Shown here: positions 1 through 8,529 of the stretch, piece after piece | How the letters are laid out: each line of letters opens with the position of its first letter | Position numbering within the stretch: the first letter of the stretch is position 1 | Source of the DNA: Roseibium aquae | GTDB lineage: Bacteria; Pseudomonadota; Alphaproteobacteria; Rhizobiales; Stappiaceae | Assembly (NCBI RefSeq): GCF_008711285.1 | Contig: NZ_VXDC01000006.1 | Span: 62,001-126,000 of the forward strand | Length of the DNA: 64,000 nt | Direction of reading: 5' to 3' | Position numbers and translations under genes: made by a program | Notes under the pieces: model-generated | What the model was told of the DNA's origin: nothing | Seen by the model: only the letters and a program-made list of their open reading frames with translations | Databases searched by the model: none

Positions 1-102
1 CGCCAGATGATGCTTGTCGTGGTGGAATTCCAGTGTTTCGGCCGACATATACGGGCCGAGCGCATCGTAAGCGTAAGGAAGATCCGGCAATTCAAAAGAC
101 AT
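1..102 (-). CDS. sodB: Superoxide dismutase (Fe/Mn), N-terminal fragment
   Basis: Only the first 34 codons lie in the window; the gene runs off the left edge. The start is an ATG preceded by AAAGGAG at good spacing. The N-terminus reads [20 protein letters not shown] and continues into FHHDKHH. This is the conserved opening of Fe/Mn superoxide dismutases, including the helix that supplies the first metal-ligand histidine. The enzyme dismutates superoxide to peroxide and oxygen in the cytoplasm. Whether iron or manganese is used cannot be judged from this part. Confidence 0.9.
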   Translation of the reverse strand, partial: MSFELPDLPYAYDALGPYMSAETLEFHHDKHHLA

Positions 103-176
103 GGCAAAACTCCTTTGGGTCAAGTGACCGGCGGGAGGCGCATAGGTGAACTTCCATACCCCCCGCTCCGTGCCGC

Positions 177-205
177 AACATAGGAGCCGAAGTCTTTTGC
201 GGCAA
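177..205 (-). promoter_or_regulatory. Candidate sigma-70 promoter for sodB
   Basis: Read on the minus strand, TTGCCG (positions 205-200) is followed after 17 bp by TATGTT (182-177), about 75 bp upstream of the superoxide dismutase start. Spacing and position fit a housekeeping promoter. It is a sequence match only. Confidence 0.35.
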
Positions 206-278
206 TGACCCGCAGCTTAAATAAAGAATATTTTTCTTGCTTATTCCGAGCGGGATTTGGGTCCACTGCTTCCCGGTG

Positions 279-1139
279 TCAGGCCTTTGGCTGGAAAGCG
301 TTGCGGATGAGCTGGGAATCGAAGTTTTCCGGCGTGACGCCTTCAACCGCGTAAATGTAGAGCGCTGCCCGAAGGATCGCACTCAGCGTTGAGATGACCA
401 GCACGCAGATCATAACCCAGATCACCGCCAGCCCGATCATCGCATAGCCGGAAACCGGATCGCGATCGGCCAACTGGATTCCCAGGAAGATCAGGAGGAT
501 CGCCGGTAGGATGCTGATGACATGCAGCGCGCCCAGTCCGATGTGCCCCACCAGGGCCTCGCCCCAGGTCTTGCGAACGGCGGACACGGACCGCTTGACG
601 GCCTGAACCGGACCGACGCCGTCCACCACGAGGATCGGGACCGCGAAGTATGTGGCCACGGCCCAGCCCGCGCCGAGCAAACCGACAAAGAACCGGCCAA
701 GCCCTTTCAGCCGGTTCTCCAATTGCTCCAGCAAAAAGCCCACACTGGCGGTCACCAGCGACCAGAGCAGGATTTGGGGCAGATGCCGGGTGGCGAGCCG
801 GAAGCCGTCGCCGACGGTCGGGTTCCCGCCGGCAAAGCGGATCAACGCACAGCCGATCAAGGCGGCGTTGAAGTAGATCATGATGAAGTAGTTGACGAAA
901 TAAAAGGCGAACAGGCCCGCCAGAACGCGTGGATCGTTCTGTAATTGTGGATTGTTTTCCAAGGCCTGTACGAAGTTCTGGAGTTCTCCGCTCATGTAAA
1001 AGGGATATCCGACGCCGGCAATCACCGCGACCAGCGCCAGCGTGCTCATGACCGGAAAGAGCAAAAGCTCCTTGTCAAGCATCAGAACCTTCCAACACGC
1101 CCCTGCAAGAGTGAACGCCCGAAACACCTTGTCCATCAT
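279..1139 (-). CDS. Multi-pass membrane protein, DUF6159-like
   Basis: A 286-residue protein with about six hydrophobic segments (roughly residues 25-50, 80-105, 120-140, 150-175, 195-225 and 230-265). The start ATG follows GGGAGG at 7 bp. The pattern of a short basic N-terminus, paired helices and a C-terminal YAVEG stretch resembles the uncharacterised DUF6159 membrane family; that match is from memory. No catalytic motif is visible. It stands alone, upstream of sodB in the same direction but separated by 177 bp with a likely sodB promoter, so it is probably transcribed on its own. Function unknown. Confidence 0.6.
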   Translation of the reverse strand: MMDKVFRAFTLAGACWKVLMLDKELLLFPVMSTLALVAVIAGVGYPFYMSGELQNFVQALENNPQLQNDPRVLAGLFAFYFVNYFIMIYFNAALIGCALIRFAGGNPTVGDGFRLATRHLPQILLWSLVTASVGFLLEQLENRLKGLGRFFVGLLGAGWAVATYFAVPILVVDGVGPVQAVKRSVSAVRKTWGEALVGHIGLGALHVISILPAILLIFLGIQLADRDPVSGYAMIGLAVIWVMICVLVISTLSAILRAALYIYAVEGVTPENFDSQLIRNAFQPKA

Positions 1140-1364
1140 CGCGCTGCCTCCCTGAGGACCAAATCCGCGAGCAACGCTACGTCAGGAACCTTGCCATTCC
1201 CTGAAGCTTTCCCGCGCCCCTGTCCCGCATGGCGTCACAAATCGTGTCGAAGCCCGTCCATCCACAGGCAATGGTGGCGGTTTTACCGCTTCTCAAGACC
1301 TTCGATTGAAGGCTCACCGCCCGACGGTCAGCGTGGGTTCGTCAAAGGCAAGTGAGTCGAAACC

Positions 1365-2045
1365 ATGAAACATGCGTCCACCCGCGTGGCGCTGGTGATA
1401 TGCGCCGCAGTTTTTAGCCTGTCAGGGCCAACCGCCCCCGGGGCTAGCACGGCCGTGCAAGTCGTCGACGGCGACGCGCTCGTCGTGGCGGGCGAACGGC
1501 TGCGCCTGAACGGCATTGATGCGCCCGAACTGGGCCAGACCTGCCACGACGGCTCGGGACGGAAGGTGAAATGCGGACACCGGGCCAAAGCGCATCTGGA
1601 ACGCCTGATTGCCGCCGGATCTTTAACCTGCTCCGGCGACACGATGGATGCATATGACCGGCGCATCGCGACATGTTTCGTGAACGGGCAGGACATCAAC
1701 GCCCGGATGGTGCAGGACGGGCAAGCCCTCGCCTTCCGCAAGTATTCCAACCGGTATGTGCGCGAGGAAACGGCCGCACGCCAGACCGGCGCGGGTCTGT
1801 GGAACGGAGCATTCGACCCGCCCTGGGACTACCGGGCCGCCCGCTGGCGGATCGCGCAAGCGGATCAAGCCGCGCCAAACGGCTGCCCGATCAAGGGGAA
1901 CATCTCGTCCAATGGGCGGATCTATCACCCGCCCTGGTCGACCTCCTATGCACGGACCCGCATCGATCCGTCCCGCGGCGAACGTTGGTTCTGCTCGGAA
2001 GCCGAAGCGCTTGCCGCCGGCTGGCGTCCGCCGCATGGCTCGTGA
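1365..2045 (+). CDS. Secreted thermonuclease-family protein (SNase-like)
   Basis: 226 residues. A hydrophobic N-terminal segment (about 5-28) looks like a signal peptide, so the product is probably periplasmic. Residues about 30-140 form a staphylococcal-nuclease-like OB fold with VVDGDALVV, RLNGIDAPE and DAYDRRIATC, which carry the usual acidic and arginine active-site positions. A second conserved C-terminal module (about 170-220: GCPIKGNIS, RIYH, ERWFCSEAEA, AGWR) is common in alphaproteobacterial thermonucleases and has no assigned role. Phosphodiester cleavage of nucleic acid is the likely activity. It is monocistronic, divergent from the membrane protein to its left. Confidence 0.85.
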   Translation: MKHASTRVALVICAAVFSLSGPTAPGASTAVQVVDGDALVVAGERLRLNGIDAPELGQTCHDGSGRKVKCGHRAKAHLERLIAAGSLTCSGDTMDAYDRRIATCFVNGQDINARMVQDGQALAFRKYSNRYVREETAARQTGAGLWNGAFDPPWDYRAARWRIAQADQAAPNGCPIKGNISSNGRIYHPPWSTSYARTRIDPSRGERWFCSEAEALAAGWRPPHGS

Positions 2046-2252
2046 AACAAGATCCGGCAAGGCGGCCGGGGCTCATCGCCATGCCGCACAAGACCCGGAA
2101 ACGCGCAAGCGGCCCGCTACGAGGCGGCCCGCTTTCCCGGGTATGACCGGGCCTGGATAACAGCGCCGGGATAACTGGACCGGGCCGCTTGCCGAAACCC
2201 GCTGCCGAACGCTAGGGTCTTCGCGCCCGCCTTCTCTGTCCGGACCAATCCC

Positions 2253-3431
2253 GTGCCGACTTCCCCGATCCCGCAGCGCCCGGAATGGCTTGCCCTAGGC
2301 GGGCTTCTTGCCCTGGCGGCCGCAATGGGGATCGGCCGCTTTGTATACACGCCAATCCTGCCGTTCATGGCGGACAGCGTGCCGCTTGGCACCGGCGAGG
2401 CCGGTCTGATCGCCTCGGCGAATTTCGCCGGTTATCTCGCGGGGGCGCTTGCGGCCAGTATTCCCGCTTTGTCCGGCAATCCGAGGGTCTGGTTTCTTGC
2501 GGCCCTCCTCGCCAGCGCCGTTACCACCGCAGCCATGGGCGCCAGCGGCAGCTTCGGCGCATTCCTCGCGCTCCGGTTTGCAGGGGGGCTGGCCAGCGCC
2601 TTCGTGCTGGTCTTCGCCTCCACGCTCGTCCTGGACCGGCTCAGACAGGCCGGGCGGCCCGATCTCTTCGCCCTGCATTTCGCCGGGGTTGGAGCGGGGA
2701 TCGCGTTGTCGGCCCTGATGATTTCCGCAATGGCACGATCGGAAGCGGAGTGGCAGACCCTGTGGTTCGTGTCGGGCGCGGCAACGCTCGGGTTTTGCGG
2801 TCTTGCGGCGATCTTGACGGCTGGCGGCCCCTCCGGCCCCACCCCTTCCGGTGCGGTCTCCAGCGCACCCAGCCGTCCGCTGAGGACCCGGTTCGATGCG
2901 GCACTCGTCCGGCTGATCATCGCCTACGGGTTGTTCGGGTTCGGCTATGTCATAACCGCCACTTTCGTGTCCGCGATGGCCCGCACAAACCCATCGCTGC
3001 AGTCCGCCGAACCCTATGTTTGGCTGATCGTGGGGCTGAGCGCAGCACCCTCCATATGGGTCTGGAACCGGGTCGCGACCCGCGCCGGCCGCAAAGCCGC
3101 GCTGGTCGCGGCCTGCCTGGCGGAGGCCGCCGGCGTTGCCCTGACCGCCATTGGCAGCACGCCGGCCGTCTTCAGTTTTGGCGCGGGGCTGGTCGGCGGC
3201 ACGTTCATGGGCATCACCGCGCTAGGTCTCGTGGAGGCGCGCGCAAGGGTCGAAACACGTGGCGGCAACACCCGGCAGATCCTCGCGCTGATGACCGCAA
3301 GCTTCGGTCTGGGGCAGATGGCCGGGCCGACCGCCGCGGGGATCATGCACAGTGTGGCCGGATCCTTCGCGGCCCCCAGCCTTGCGGCGGCTGCCGCGCT
3401 TTTGATTGCCGCGATTCTGTTTTCCAGATGA
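2253..3431 (+). CDS. YbfB/YjiJ-family MFS transporter
   Basis: 392 residues with about 12 hydrophobic helices, the length of a single MFS permease. The motif MGIGRFVYTPILPFM near the first helix is diagnostic for the YbfB/YjiJ family. The substrate is unknown for most members; export of small organic molecules is assumed. The start is a GTG giving MPTSPIPQRPEW. A perfect 6-bp hairpin (TGACCG at 3429-3434 with CGGTCA at 3440-3445) covers the stop codon and the end of the convergent aminotransferase gene. It has no T-run, so it is at best a weak shared terminator. Confidence 0.85.
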   Translation: MPTSPIPQRPEWLALGGLLALAAAMGIGRFVYTPILPFMADSVPLGTGEAGLIASANFAGYLAGALAASIPALSGNPRVWFLAALLASAVTTAAMGASGSFGAFLALRFAGGLASAFVLVFASTLVLDRLRQAGRPDLFALHFAGVGAGIALSALMISAMARSEAEWQTLWFVSGAATLGFCGLAAILTAGGPSGPTPSGAVSSAPSRPLRTRFDAALVRLIIAYGLFGFGYVITATFVSAMARTNPSLQSAEPYVWLIVGLSAAPSIWVWNRVATRAGRKAALVAACLAEAAGVALTAIGSTPAVFSFGAGLVGGTFMGITALGLVEARARVETRGGNTRQILALMTASFGLGQMAGPTAAGIMHSVAGSFAAPSLAAAAALLIAAILFSR

Positions 3432-3442
3432 CCGGCCCGCGG

Positions 3443-4300
3443 TCAGGCGTGGGCGAAATCCCAGTATAGCTCGCGGGCCTTGGCGCCGATCGGACCGGGT
3501 TGCAGGTCACGGGTCTCAATGCGCTTGACCGGCGACACCTTGTTGTAGTTGCCGGTCGAGAAAATCTCGTCCGCCTCGAGAAAGGCATCATATCCGAGCG
3601 TGCGCTCATGCACCTTGTAGCCCGCGTCGCGCAAAAGCTTGATCACGCGCTGGCGGGTGATGCCGTTCAAGAACGTGCCATTGGCGGCCGGCGTGTGAAT
3701 CTCACCCTCCTTGGCCATAAAAATGTTGGCCGAGGTCAGTTCGGCGACATTGCCCAGCATGTCGAGCACCACCGCGTTGTCGAAGCCACGCGCCTTGGCT
3801 TCCATCATTGCCCGGGCGTTGTTGGGATAAAGGCATCCGGCCTTGGCGTTGACCGGCATGGTTTCCATGGTCGGACGGCGGAACGGTGACAAGGTGATGG
3901 CCGCCGCCGTGCCCTTCGGTGCCATCGGCGCATCGAACAGGCACATGCAGAAGCGCGTGCTGTCCGGATCGGCGGCGATCACGCCGGGTCCGTCACTTTC
4001 AGCCCAGTACATGGGCTTGATGTAGATCTGTTTGTCCGAGGAGAACTTGGCGATCCCGTCCTGGCAGAGTTCCAACATCTCGCCCACGGCCATGGTCGGC
4101 TTCATGCCCAGCGCGAGAGCCGAATCGTTCACCCGCTGGCAGTGAAGATCGAGATCCGGCATGACGCCTTCGAAAAACCGGGCGCCATCGAACACGCTGG
4201 AGCCAAGCCAGGCTGCATGGGTGCGCGGCCCCATGATCGGCGGATTGCCCTCATGCCATGCTCCATCGAACCAGGTCCAAGTCTCACTCCAGCCGCTCAT
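3443..4300 (-). CDS. ilvE: Branched-chain amino acid aminotransferase (class IV)
   Basis: 285 residues, typical length for a fold-type IV PLP aminotransferase. The PLP lysine is K153 in the motif NAKAGCLYPNN. Other family signatures are FDGARFFEG near residue 40, ELTSANIF, and the phosphate-binding GITRQRV. It interconverts branched-chain amino acids and 2-oxo acids with glutamate/2-oxoglutarate in the cytoplasm. The ATG follows GGAG at 6 bp. A D-amino-acid or aminodeoxychorismate lyase role is less likely given the length and motifs. Convergent with the MFS gene. Confidence 0.85.
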   Translation of the reverse strand: MSGWSETWTWFDGAWHEGNPPIMGPRTHAAWLGSSVFDGARFFEGVMPDLDLHCQRVNDSALALGMKPTMAVGEMLELCQDGIAKFSSDKQIYIKPMYWAESDGPGVIAADPDSTRFCMCLFDAPMAPKGTAAAITLSPFRRPTMETMPVNAKAGCLYPNNARAMMEAKARGFDNAVVLDMLGNVAELTSANIFMAKEGEIHTPAANGTFLNGITRQRVIKLLRDAGYKVHERTLGYDAFLEADEIFSTGNYNKVSPVKRIETRDLQPGPIGAKARELYWDFAHA

Positions 4301-4329
4301 GTTCGCTCCATCCCCATGTCATTCATGGC

Positions 4330-4488
4330 TCATGTTTTTGCTTGCACGGGACAAAACGCCGTTTCGCGGCAGAGGTCAATAGCTTGCCCGAGAGCATCGG
4401 AAATGCGGATATTCCCTTCGTTTTTCACCGCCAAATCAGCTATTTTGTTTCTTTCTTCTTCGTAATCTGGAACCCTTTGCCCCCACAC
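4330..4488 (-). CDS. Possible 52-residue small protein (doubtful)
   Basis: A minus-strand reading frame with a GTG start encodes 52 residues, including a charged stretch YEEERNKIADLAVKNEG. Its base composition is more AT-rich than the neighbours. No ribosome site or homologue is recognised and it sits just upstream of the aminotransferase start, so it may simply be leader sequence. Recorded because this gap otherwise holds no gene. Confidence 0.12.
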   Translation of the reverse strand: MWGQRVPDYEEERNKIADLAVKNEGNIRISDALGQAIDLCRETAFCPVQAKT

Positions 4489-4748
4489 TGAAAACCTTAT
4501 GAGCGAGATAACGAAACTTTGTCGCGTCCACGGCGCGCCGCATGGCAAGATGCTCGATCGGACGGCGCGCGCACCCGCTGGTCCGGACGGATAGGCTCTG
4601 CCGGATCGCGATTTTCCCGGACCGGTATCCCCGTCCCCCATGGTCCAAATGGGGTGTCCGGCGCGCCATTTGACAGACAACCGGCGAATCCAATACGCCT
4701 TGCCCGGTGATTATTGATGTTGACTTTATTGAGGAAAATTGGCGCGAA
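4489..4748. other. Intergenic region, no gene seen
   Basis: About 260 bp between the aminotransferase side and the VOC gene. The right end (4700-4748) is AT-rich and probably carries the promoter of the VOC gene. Open frames crossing this stretch show no family features. Confidence 0.5.
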
Positions 4749-5177
4749 ATGGACCAGCGGATCAGCATGATTACCCTTGCGGTCGACGACGTTTCGCGCA
4801 CGCGCCGCTTTTTTTCTGAAGGTCTGGGCTGGACGCCAATTGACGAGCCCGGCGGCAGCATCGTTTTCTTTCAGATTGGCGGCAGCATCCTGGCGATCTA
4901 TGGACGCGAAGCACTCCAGCATGATTTGGGCAGACCGGTGTCCAACGAGACCTCCGGCGCAGTCACATTGGCATGGAATGGACGCAGCGAGGCAGAGGTC
5001 GACGCCGCCTATGCAAAGGCGCTTTCGGCGGGTGCAGAAACGGTGACGGCTCCAACAGCCGTCTTTTGGGGTGGCTACTCGGGCACGGTCGAGATCCCTG
5101 GCGGGCACCTTCTGGAGATTGCCTACAATCCGTTCTGGCCGATCGCGGGCGACGGATCTGTGACCATTCCGCAATAG
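4749..5177 (+). CDS. VOC-family (glyoxalase/bleomycin-resistance fold) protein
   Basis: 142 residues from the chosen ATG, which has GAGGAAAA about 10 bp upstream. An in-frame GTG at 4707 would add 14 residues with no family resemblance. The sequence has the paired beta-alpha-beta-beta-beta layout of the vicinal-oxygen-chelate fold: MITLAVDDVSRTRRFFSEGLGW at the start, SIVFFQIGG in the middle, and GYSGTVEIPGGHLLEIAYNP at the end. The reaction is unknown; relatives include lyases, dioxygenases and drug-binding proteins. It stands upstream of the haloacid dehalogenase gene in the same direction. Confidence 0.8.
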   Translation: MDQRISMITLAVDDVSRTRRFFSEGLGWTPIDEPGGSIVFFQIGGSILAIYGREALQHDLGRPVSNETSGAVTLAWNGRSEAEVDAAYAKALSAGAETVTAPTAVFWGGYSGTVEIPGGHLLEIAYNPFWPIAGDGSVTIPQ

Positions 5178-5286
5178 GCCCGGCGGCGCGGACCTAGAGT
5201 CCGCCAGGTCAGACCAATGGCGCCTTGACGCGCCGCACCCAACCCGATTTGCTTCGCCCACCTTTCGGACAAACTCGGAGCTTGTG

Positions 5287-5949
5287 ATGTCCCGCGCAGC
5301 CTATGTCTTTGATGCTTATGGCACTTTGTTCGATGTGCACGCTGCCGTCCGGCGCCATGCGGAAAAGCTCGGTCCCGATTCGCAGCGTTTGTCCGCGCTT
5401 TGGCGGGAAAAGCAGCTGGAATACTCCTGGGTGCGGGCGCTGATGGGCCAGTACAAGGACTTCTGGGTCCTGACCCAGGAGGCGCTGGACACGGCATTCG
5501 CCTTGGTGCCCAGCGCCGACAAGAGCCTGAAGGATGATTTGCTGAACGCCTATTGGACCCTGGACTGTTATCCGGAAGTGCCGGAGGTGCTCACGCAGTT
5601 GAAGACCACCGGCGCGAAAATGGCCATCCTGTCCAACGGATCACCCGAAATGCTGGACGCCGCGGTCAAGGCCGCCGGATTGGCGGATCTGCTAGACGAC
5701 GTTTTCTCCGTTGATGAACTGAAGACCTACAAGACCGATCCGCGGGTCTACGAACTGGCGACGTTTGCCTACAGGGTTTACCCGGACGCCGTCTCCTTTC
5801 AGTCCTCCAACAGGTGGGACATTGCCGGCGCGACCGCCTTCGGCTTTCGAACCGTCTGGATGAACCGCACCGGCATGCCCGACGAATACCTGGACCTTGC
5901 CCCGGCCGCCGTGCTTTCCGACCTCACGGGCTTGCCGGGACTGGGATGA
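5287..5949 (+). CDS. (S)-2-haloacid dehalogenase, type II (HAD superfamily)
   Basis: 220 residues from the ATG; a GTG directly before it would add one residue. HAD motif I is FDAYGTLFD with the nucleophile D9. Motif II is LSNGSPEML. The motif III lysine lies in YKTDPRVYELA. The SSNRWDIAGA motif is typical of type II haloacid dehalogenases rather than general phosphatases. The predicted reaction is hydrolytic removal of halogen from C2 of short haloacids, with inversion. It is probably co-transcribed with the VOC gene about 110 bp upstream. Native substrates may differ from haloacids. Confidence 0.87.
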   Translation: MSRAAYVFDAYGTLFDVHAAVRRHAEKLGPDSQRLSALWREKQLEYSWVRALMGQYKDFWVLTQEALDTAFALVPSADKSLKDDLLNAYWTLDCYPEVPEVLTQLKTTGAKMAILSNGSPEMLDAAVKAAGLADLLDDVFSVDELKTYKTDPRVYELATFAYRVYPDAVSFQSSNRWDIAGATAFGFRTVWMNRTGMPDEYLDLAPAAVLSDLTGLPGLG

Positions 5950-5958
5950 CAAGCGGGA

Positions 5959-6615
5959 TCAGAAAGCCCTCGATATTCCAAGCATCAGGCGGTGATTTCC
6001 TGCCGATCGCTTGATTGTGGTGCCGTTGAAGTTTTCCTTGTCCTCCCCCAGCACGCCGGTAAGCGCGTAATCCGCCCGCACCCGCCATTTATCATGGGCC
6101 GCGACTTCCAGTCCCGCTCCGAGCATCGGACCGAACTGCACCTCCGATTTTTTTCTGCCGTTCGCTTCGAAAGTGTATTCCGTGGCCGCCAGACCCGCTG
6201 ACAGGTATGGCATGAAGTTGCCGATCGGGACCCCGGCCCGGCCCCTCAAGCTTGCTGTCCACTGACTGCCGCCCTTGATCGCCCCCACTCCCGAAAGCGT
6301 GCCTTTGCCCTGACCGCCGAGATAGGCGCCGCCTGCTTCAACGCCAAGGACAAAGCGGGAGACTTCCCAATTGTAGCCGGCGAAAGCCCCGAAGGCGGCA
6401 TCGGTCCGGTCGAAGTCGGTTTTGGCACTGCCGGCCTCAGCTTCGGTGCCGCTTTGCGACAATCCAGCTTCGAAACCGGCATAGGATCCGGCCCATATGG
6501 ATCCCGGCTGAAACCCCTCTGGACCCTGTGCCGACGAAAACTCTCCGAGATCGGCCGCACGGGCCGATCCGACCAAAGCGGTGAGAACCGCGCACAACAT
6601 CAAAGGTTTCACCAT
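5959..6615 (-). CDS. Outer-membrane beta-barrel protein (Omp25/31-like)
   Basis: 218 residues from the chosen ATG. It begins with signal peptide MVKPLMLCAVLTALVGSARA, cleaved before ADLG. The mature part alternates glycine and aromatic residues in strands such as GSYAGFEAGL, FGAFAGYNW, FMPYLSAGLA and WRVRADYAL, and ends with ...GISRAF, a terminal phenylalanine as expected for BAM-inserted barrels. It resembles Omp25/Omp31-type proteins of Hyphomicrobiales. The frame stays open upstream: an ATG at 6723 has GGAG about 11 bp before it and lies closer to the good promoter at 6793-6821, so a longer N-terminus is possible. It would be unusual for a secreted protein. Confidence 0.8.
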   Translation of the reverse strand: MVKPLMLCAVLTALVGSARAADLGEFSSAQGPEGFQPGSIWAGSYAGFEAGLSQSGTEAEAGSAKTDFDRTDAAFGAFAGYNWEVSRFVLGVEAGGAYLGGQGKGTLSGVGAIKGGSQWTASLRGRAGVPIGNFMPYLSAGLAATEYTFEANGRKKSEVQFGPMLGAGLEVAAHDKWRVRADYALTGVLGEDKENFNGTTIKRSAGNHRLMLGISRAF

Positions 6616-6792
6616 CCACGTCAACACGGGCCGGTGATCTGCGGATACCGGTGGGCCTTTTCGGAATGCGCCGGTGGGACGGGTCGGTCCCGCCAGGACG
6701 TAGGCGCTCGGGATAGTTTGCATGTTCTGTCTTGCTCCAAAAATGACGGACAACCGCCTCGCTTCTAAATATTATTGCGAGACAATAATTTT

Positions 6793-6821
6793 TAAATCTT
6801 AAAATTATAATTTTTTGTCAA
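6793..6821 (-). promoter_or_regulatory. Candidate promoter of the outer-membrane protein gene
   Basis: On the minus strand, consensus TTGACA (6821-6816) is separated by 17 bp from GATTTA (6798-6793). It lies inside a 60-bp very AT-rich block (about 6770-6840) that stands out from the surrounding GC-rich DNA. GACAA (6781-6785) and TTGTC (6815-6819) bracket the block as an imperfect inverted repeat. It is about 180 bp upstream of the chosen start and about 70 bp upstream of the alternative start at 6723. Confidence 0.5.
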
Positions 6822-6921
6822 TGAAAATATTTTCTTCTTGCCATCTCGACAAATTGTCCATAAACAGCACGGCAATCGGACCTCTTCTCAAAAGGGGCCA
6901 TTGACGACAAAGGAGGCGAGC

Positions 6922-7515
6922 ATGGCTCTTTCCGGTAGCCCGGTCAGCACTGAGAACGACCGCAAGAAGCGTGACACGCGAATCCGCCGTCTATCGGCTT
7001 TCATGAAATGGTTCGTCACTGCCACCCTGGCTCTGGTGATCCTTGCCTGGGGTCTCTTGATCGTGGCCCTGGTCGTGCCCGAACTGATCGCCGACAACAC
7101 GGACATGCTTGAGTGGGGGGAAATCGAACGCCCGCTTCTGGAGGTCCCTCAAACACAGAGATTGGGTTTTGTGGTTCTGATCACAGTGATCTTCTCGCTG
7201 ATCGGCGCGACCTGCTGGAACATGCGCCAGCTCTTCGAGCGTTTCCGCAAGGGCGAGTATTTCGCGACACAAACCTTGACGCGGATCGTCTCGATCGGCA
7301 CTTGGCTGCTTAGTCTTGCCGTTTTCACGGTTCTAAGCGGCCCCGTAGGGTCCGTTCTCCTGACCATCGACTATCCACCCGGCGAGCGCGTCTTGCATGT
7401 GGAACTCGACGGCGGAGAACTGCTGCTGTTGACGTTCGGTGGCCTGATGCTGGTTTTCGGCTGGATCATGCGCGAAGCCGCGCTGATCGCGGACGAAAAC
7501 CGGCAGTTCGTCTAA
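6922..7515 (+). CDS. DUF2975-type membrane protein, first of a tandem pair
   Basis: 197 residues; the ATG at 6922 follows AAGGAGG and begins MALSGSPVST. There are four hydrophobic segments: about 35-58, 85-105, 125-145 and 165-185. The arrangement fits DUF2975 (about 160-200 residues, four helices), with the conserved FRKGEYF loop before helix 3 and VFGWIMREAALIADENRQF at the C-terminus. In other bacteria DUF2975 genes usually sit next to a small Xre-type (YozG) regulator, as here. The pair may work as a membrane sensor and transcription factor, but this is unproven. 9 bp precede the next gene, so they form an operon. Confidence 0.75.
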   Translation: MALSGSPVSTENDRKKRDTRIRRLSAFMKWFVTATLALVILAWGLLIVALVVPELIADNTDMLEWGEIERPLLEVPQTQRLGFVVLITVIFSLIGATCWNMRQLFERFRKGEYFATQTLTRIVSIGTWLLSLAVFTVLSGPVGSVLLTIDYPPGERVLHVELDGGELLLLTFGGLMLVFGWIMREAALIADENRQFV

Positions 7516-7524
7516 GGAGAGCCT

Positions 7525-8106
7525 ATGCTAGACACCAATCCGAACATCCCGGACTGGGCCGTGCGCGCGCGCCGGATCCAGGTGGCGTCCCGTCTGCTGA
7601 AATGGATCTGCACCTTGGGCACGGTGGCATTCGGGGTTCTTTCCGCCGGCATTGTCGCAGCCCTGCTCGTTCCTTCCTTCGACCATTTCGCGGCCGACAC
7701 CTCCGTCAGTTTCGAGGACTGGGAACGGCCGTTCGCCGAGATCCCGCTGGCTCAAAGGATCGGGCTGGCAATTTTCCTCCTGCCGGGTGCCGCGAGTTTG
7801 ATCGCCGCCGCCTGGGCGTTCCGCACGTTGTTTGCCCGCTTCGAGCAGGGCCGGTTCTTCGATCCGGCAACCGCCGTATGGTTGATGGCCGCGGGCGCGG
7901 CCCTGCTGGTTCACGGGCTCCACGATCTGGTCAGCGACCCGGTGCGCTCGGCGCTTGCAAGCTGGGACCAGGAAGAGGGAATGTTTCTGTTTTATATCGA
8001 TGGCGGCGAACTGTTTTTCCTCATCTTCGGCGCCCTTGTTCTGGTCTTCGGCTGGATCCTGCGCGAGGCGGCCAGTATTGAGGAAGAGAACAAATCGTTC
8101 GTGTGA
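7525..8106 (+). CDS. DUF2975-type membrane protein, second of a tandem pair
   Basis: 193 residues with an AAGGAGA ribosome site. It shares the layout and key strings of the preceding protein: RFEQGRFF (versus RFRKGEYF), VFGWILREAASIEEENKSFV (versus VFGWIMREAALIADENRQFV), and the same four-helix spacing. They are therefore tandem paralogues that have diverged over most of their length. Function unknown. It lies 37 bp upstream of the Xre regulator in the same direction. Confidence 0.75.
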   Translation: MLDTNPNIPDWAVRARRIQVASRLLKWICTLGTVAFGVLSAGIVAALLVPSFDHFAADTSVSFEDWERPFAEIPLAQRIGLAIFLLPGAASLIAAAWAFRTLFARFEQGRFFDPATAVWLMAAGAALLVHGLHDLVSDPVRSALASWDQEEGMFLFYIDGGELFFLIFGALVLVFGWILREAASIEEENKSFV

Positions 8107-8143
8107 ACCTTTCCATCCCCGGATGATCGCTCAGAGGTCGTGA

Positions 8144-8368
8144 ATGCCCATAGTCATCGAGTTGGACGTCATGCTCGCCCGGCGCAAAATGCGGTCGAAG
8201 GAACTGGCCGAACGCATCGGCATAACCGAACAGAACGTCTCGCTTTTGAAATCGGGCAAGGTGAAGGGCGTGCGTTTCGAAACGCTGGAGCGGATCTGCG
8301 AGGCCCTCGACTGCCAGCCGGGCGATATCCTCATCTACCATCCGGACGAGCCTGCCGCCAAGGACTGA
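8144..8368 (+). CDS. Small Xre/Cro-type transcriptional regulator (YozG-like)
   Basis: 74 residues, essentially one helix-turn-helix domain: MLARRKMRSKELAERIGITEQ then NVSLLKSGKVKGVRFETLERICEALDCQPGDIL. The motif order and length match the compact Cro/C1 regulators often paired with DUF2975 genes. It probably regulates this three-gene operon in response to a state sensed by the membrane proteins; that is inferred from context. It is the last gene of the operon. Confidence 0.85.
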   Translation: MPIVIELDVMLARRKMRSKELAERIGITEQNVSLLKSGKVKGVRFETLERICEALDCQPGDILIYHPDEPAAKD

Positions 8369-8529
8369 CCCCTGACTCGCAGTTGCGCGCCAACGTTACT
8401 TTTCCCACTGGAATTATCTGCTGAAACCCGATTTCCGCAAGCCTGGGGCAAGCCCGGCCGTCTATCCCCGATCTATATGCAGGGTTTTTCAACTTTTAGT
8501 TGATTTCTTTGAAGATCAGGATCGGCCCC

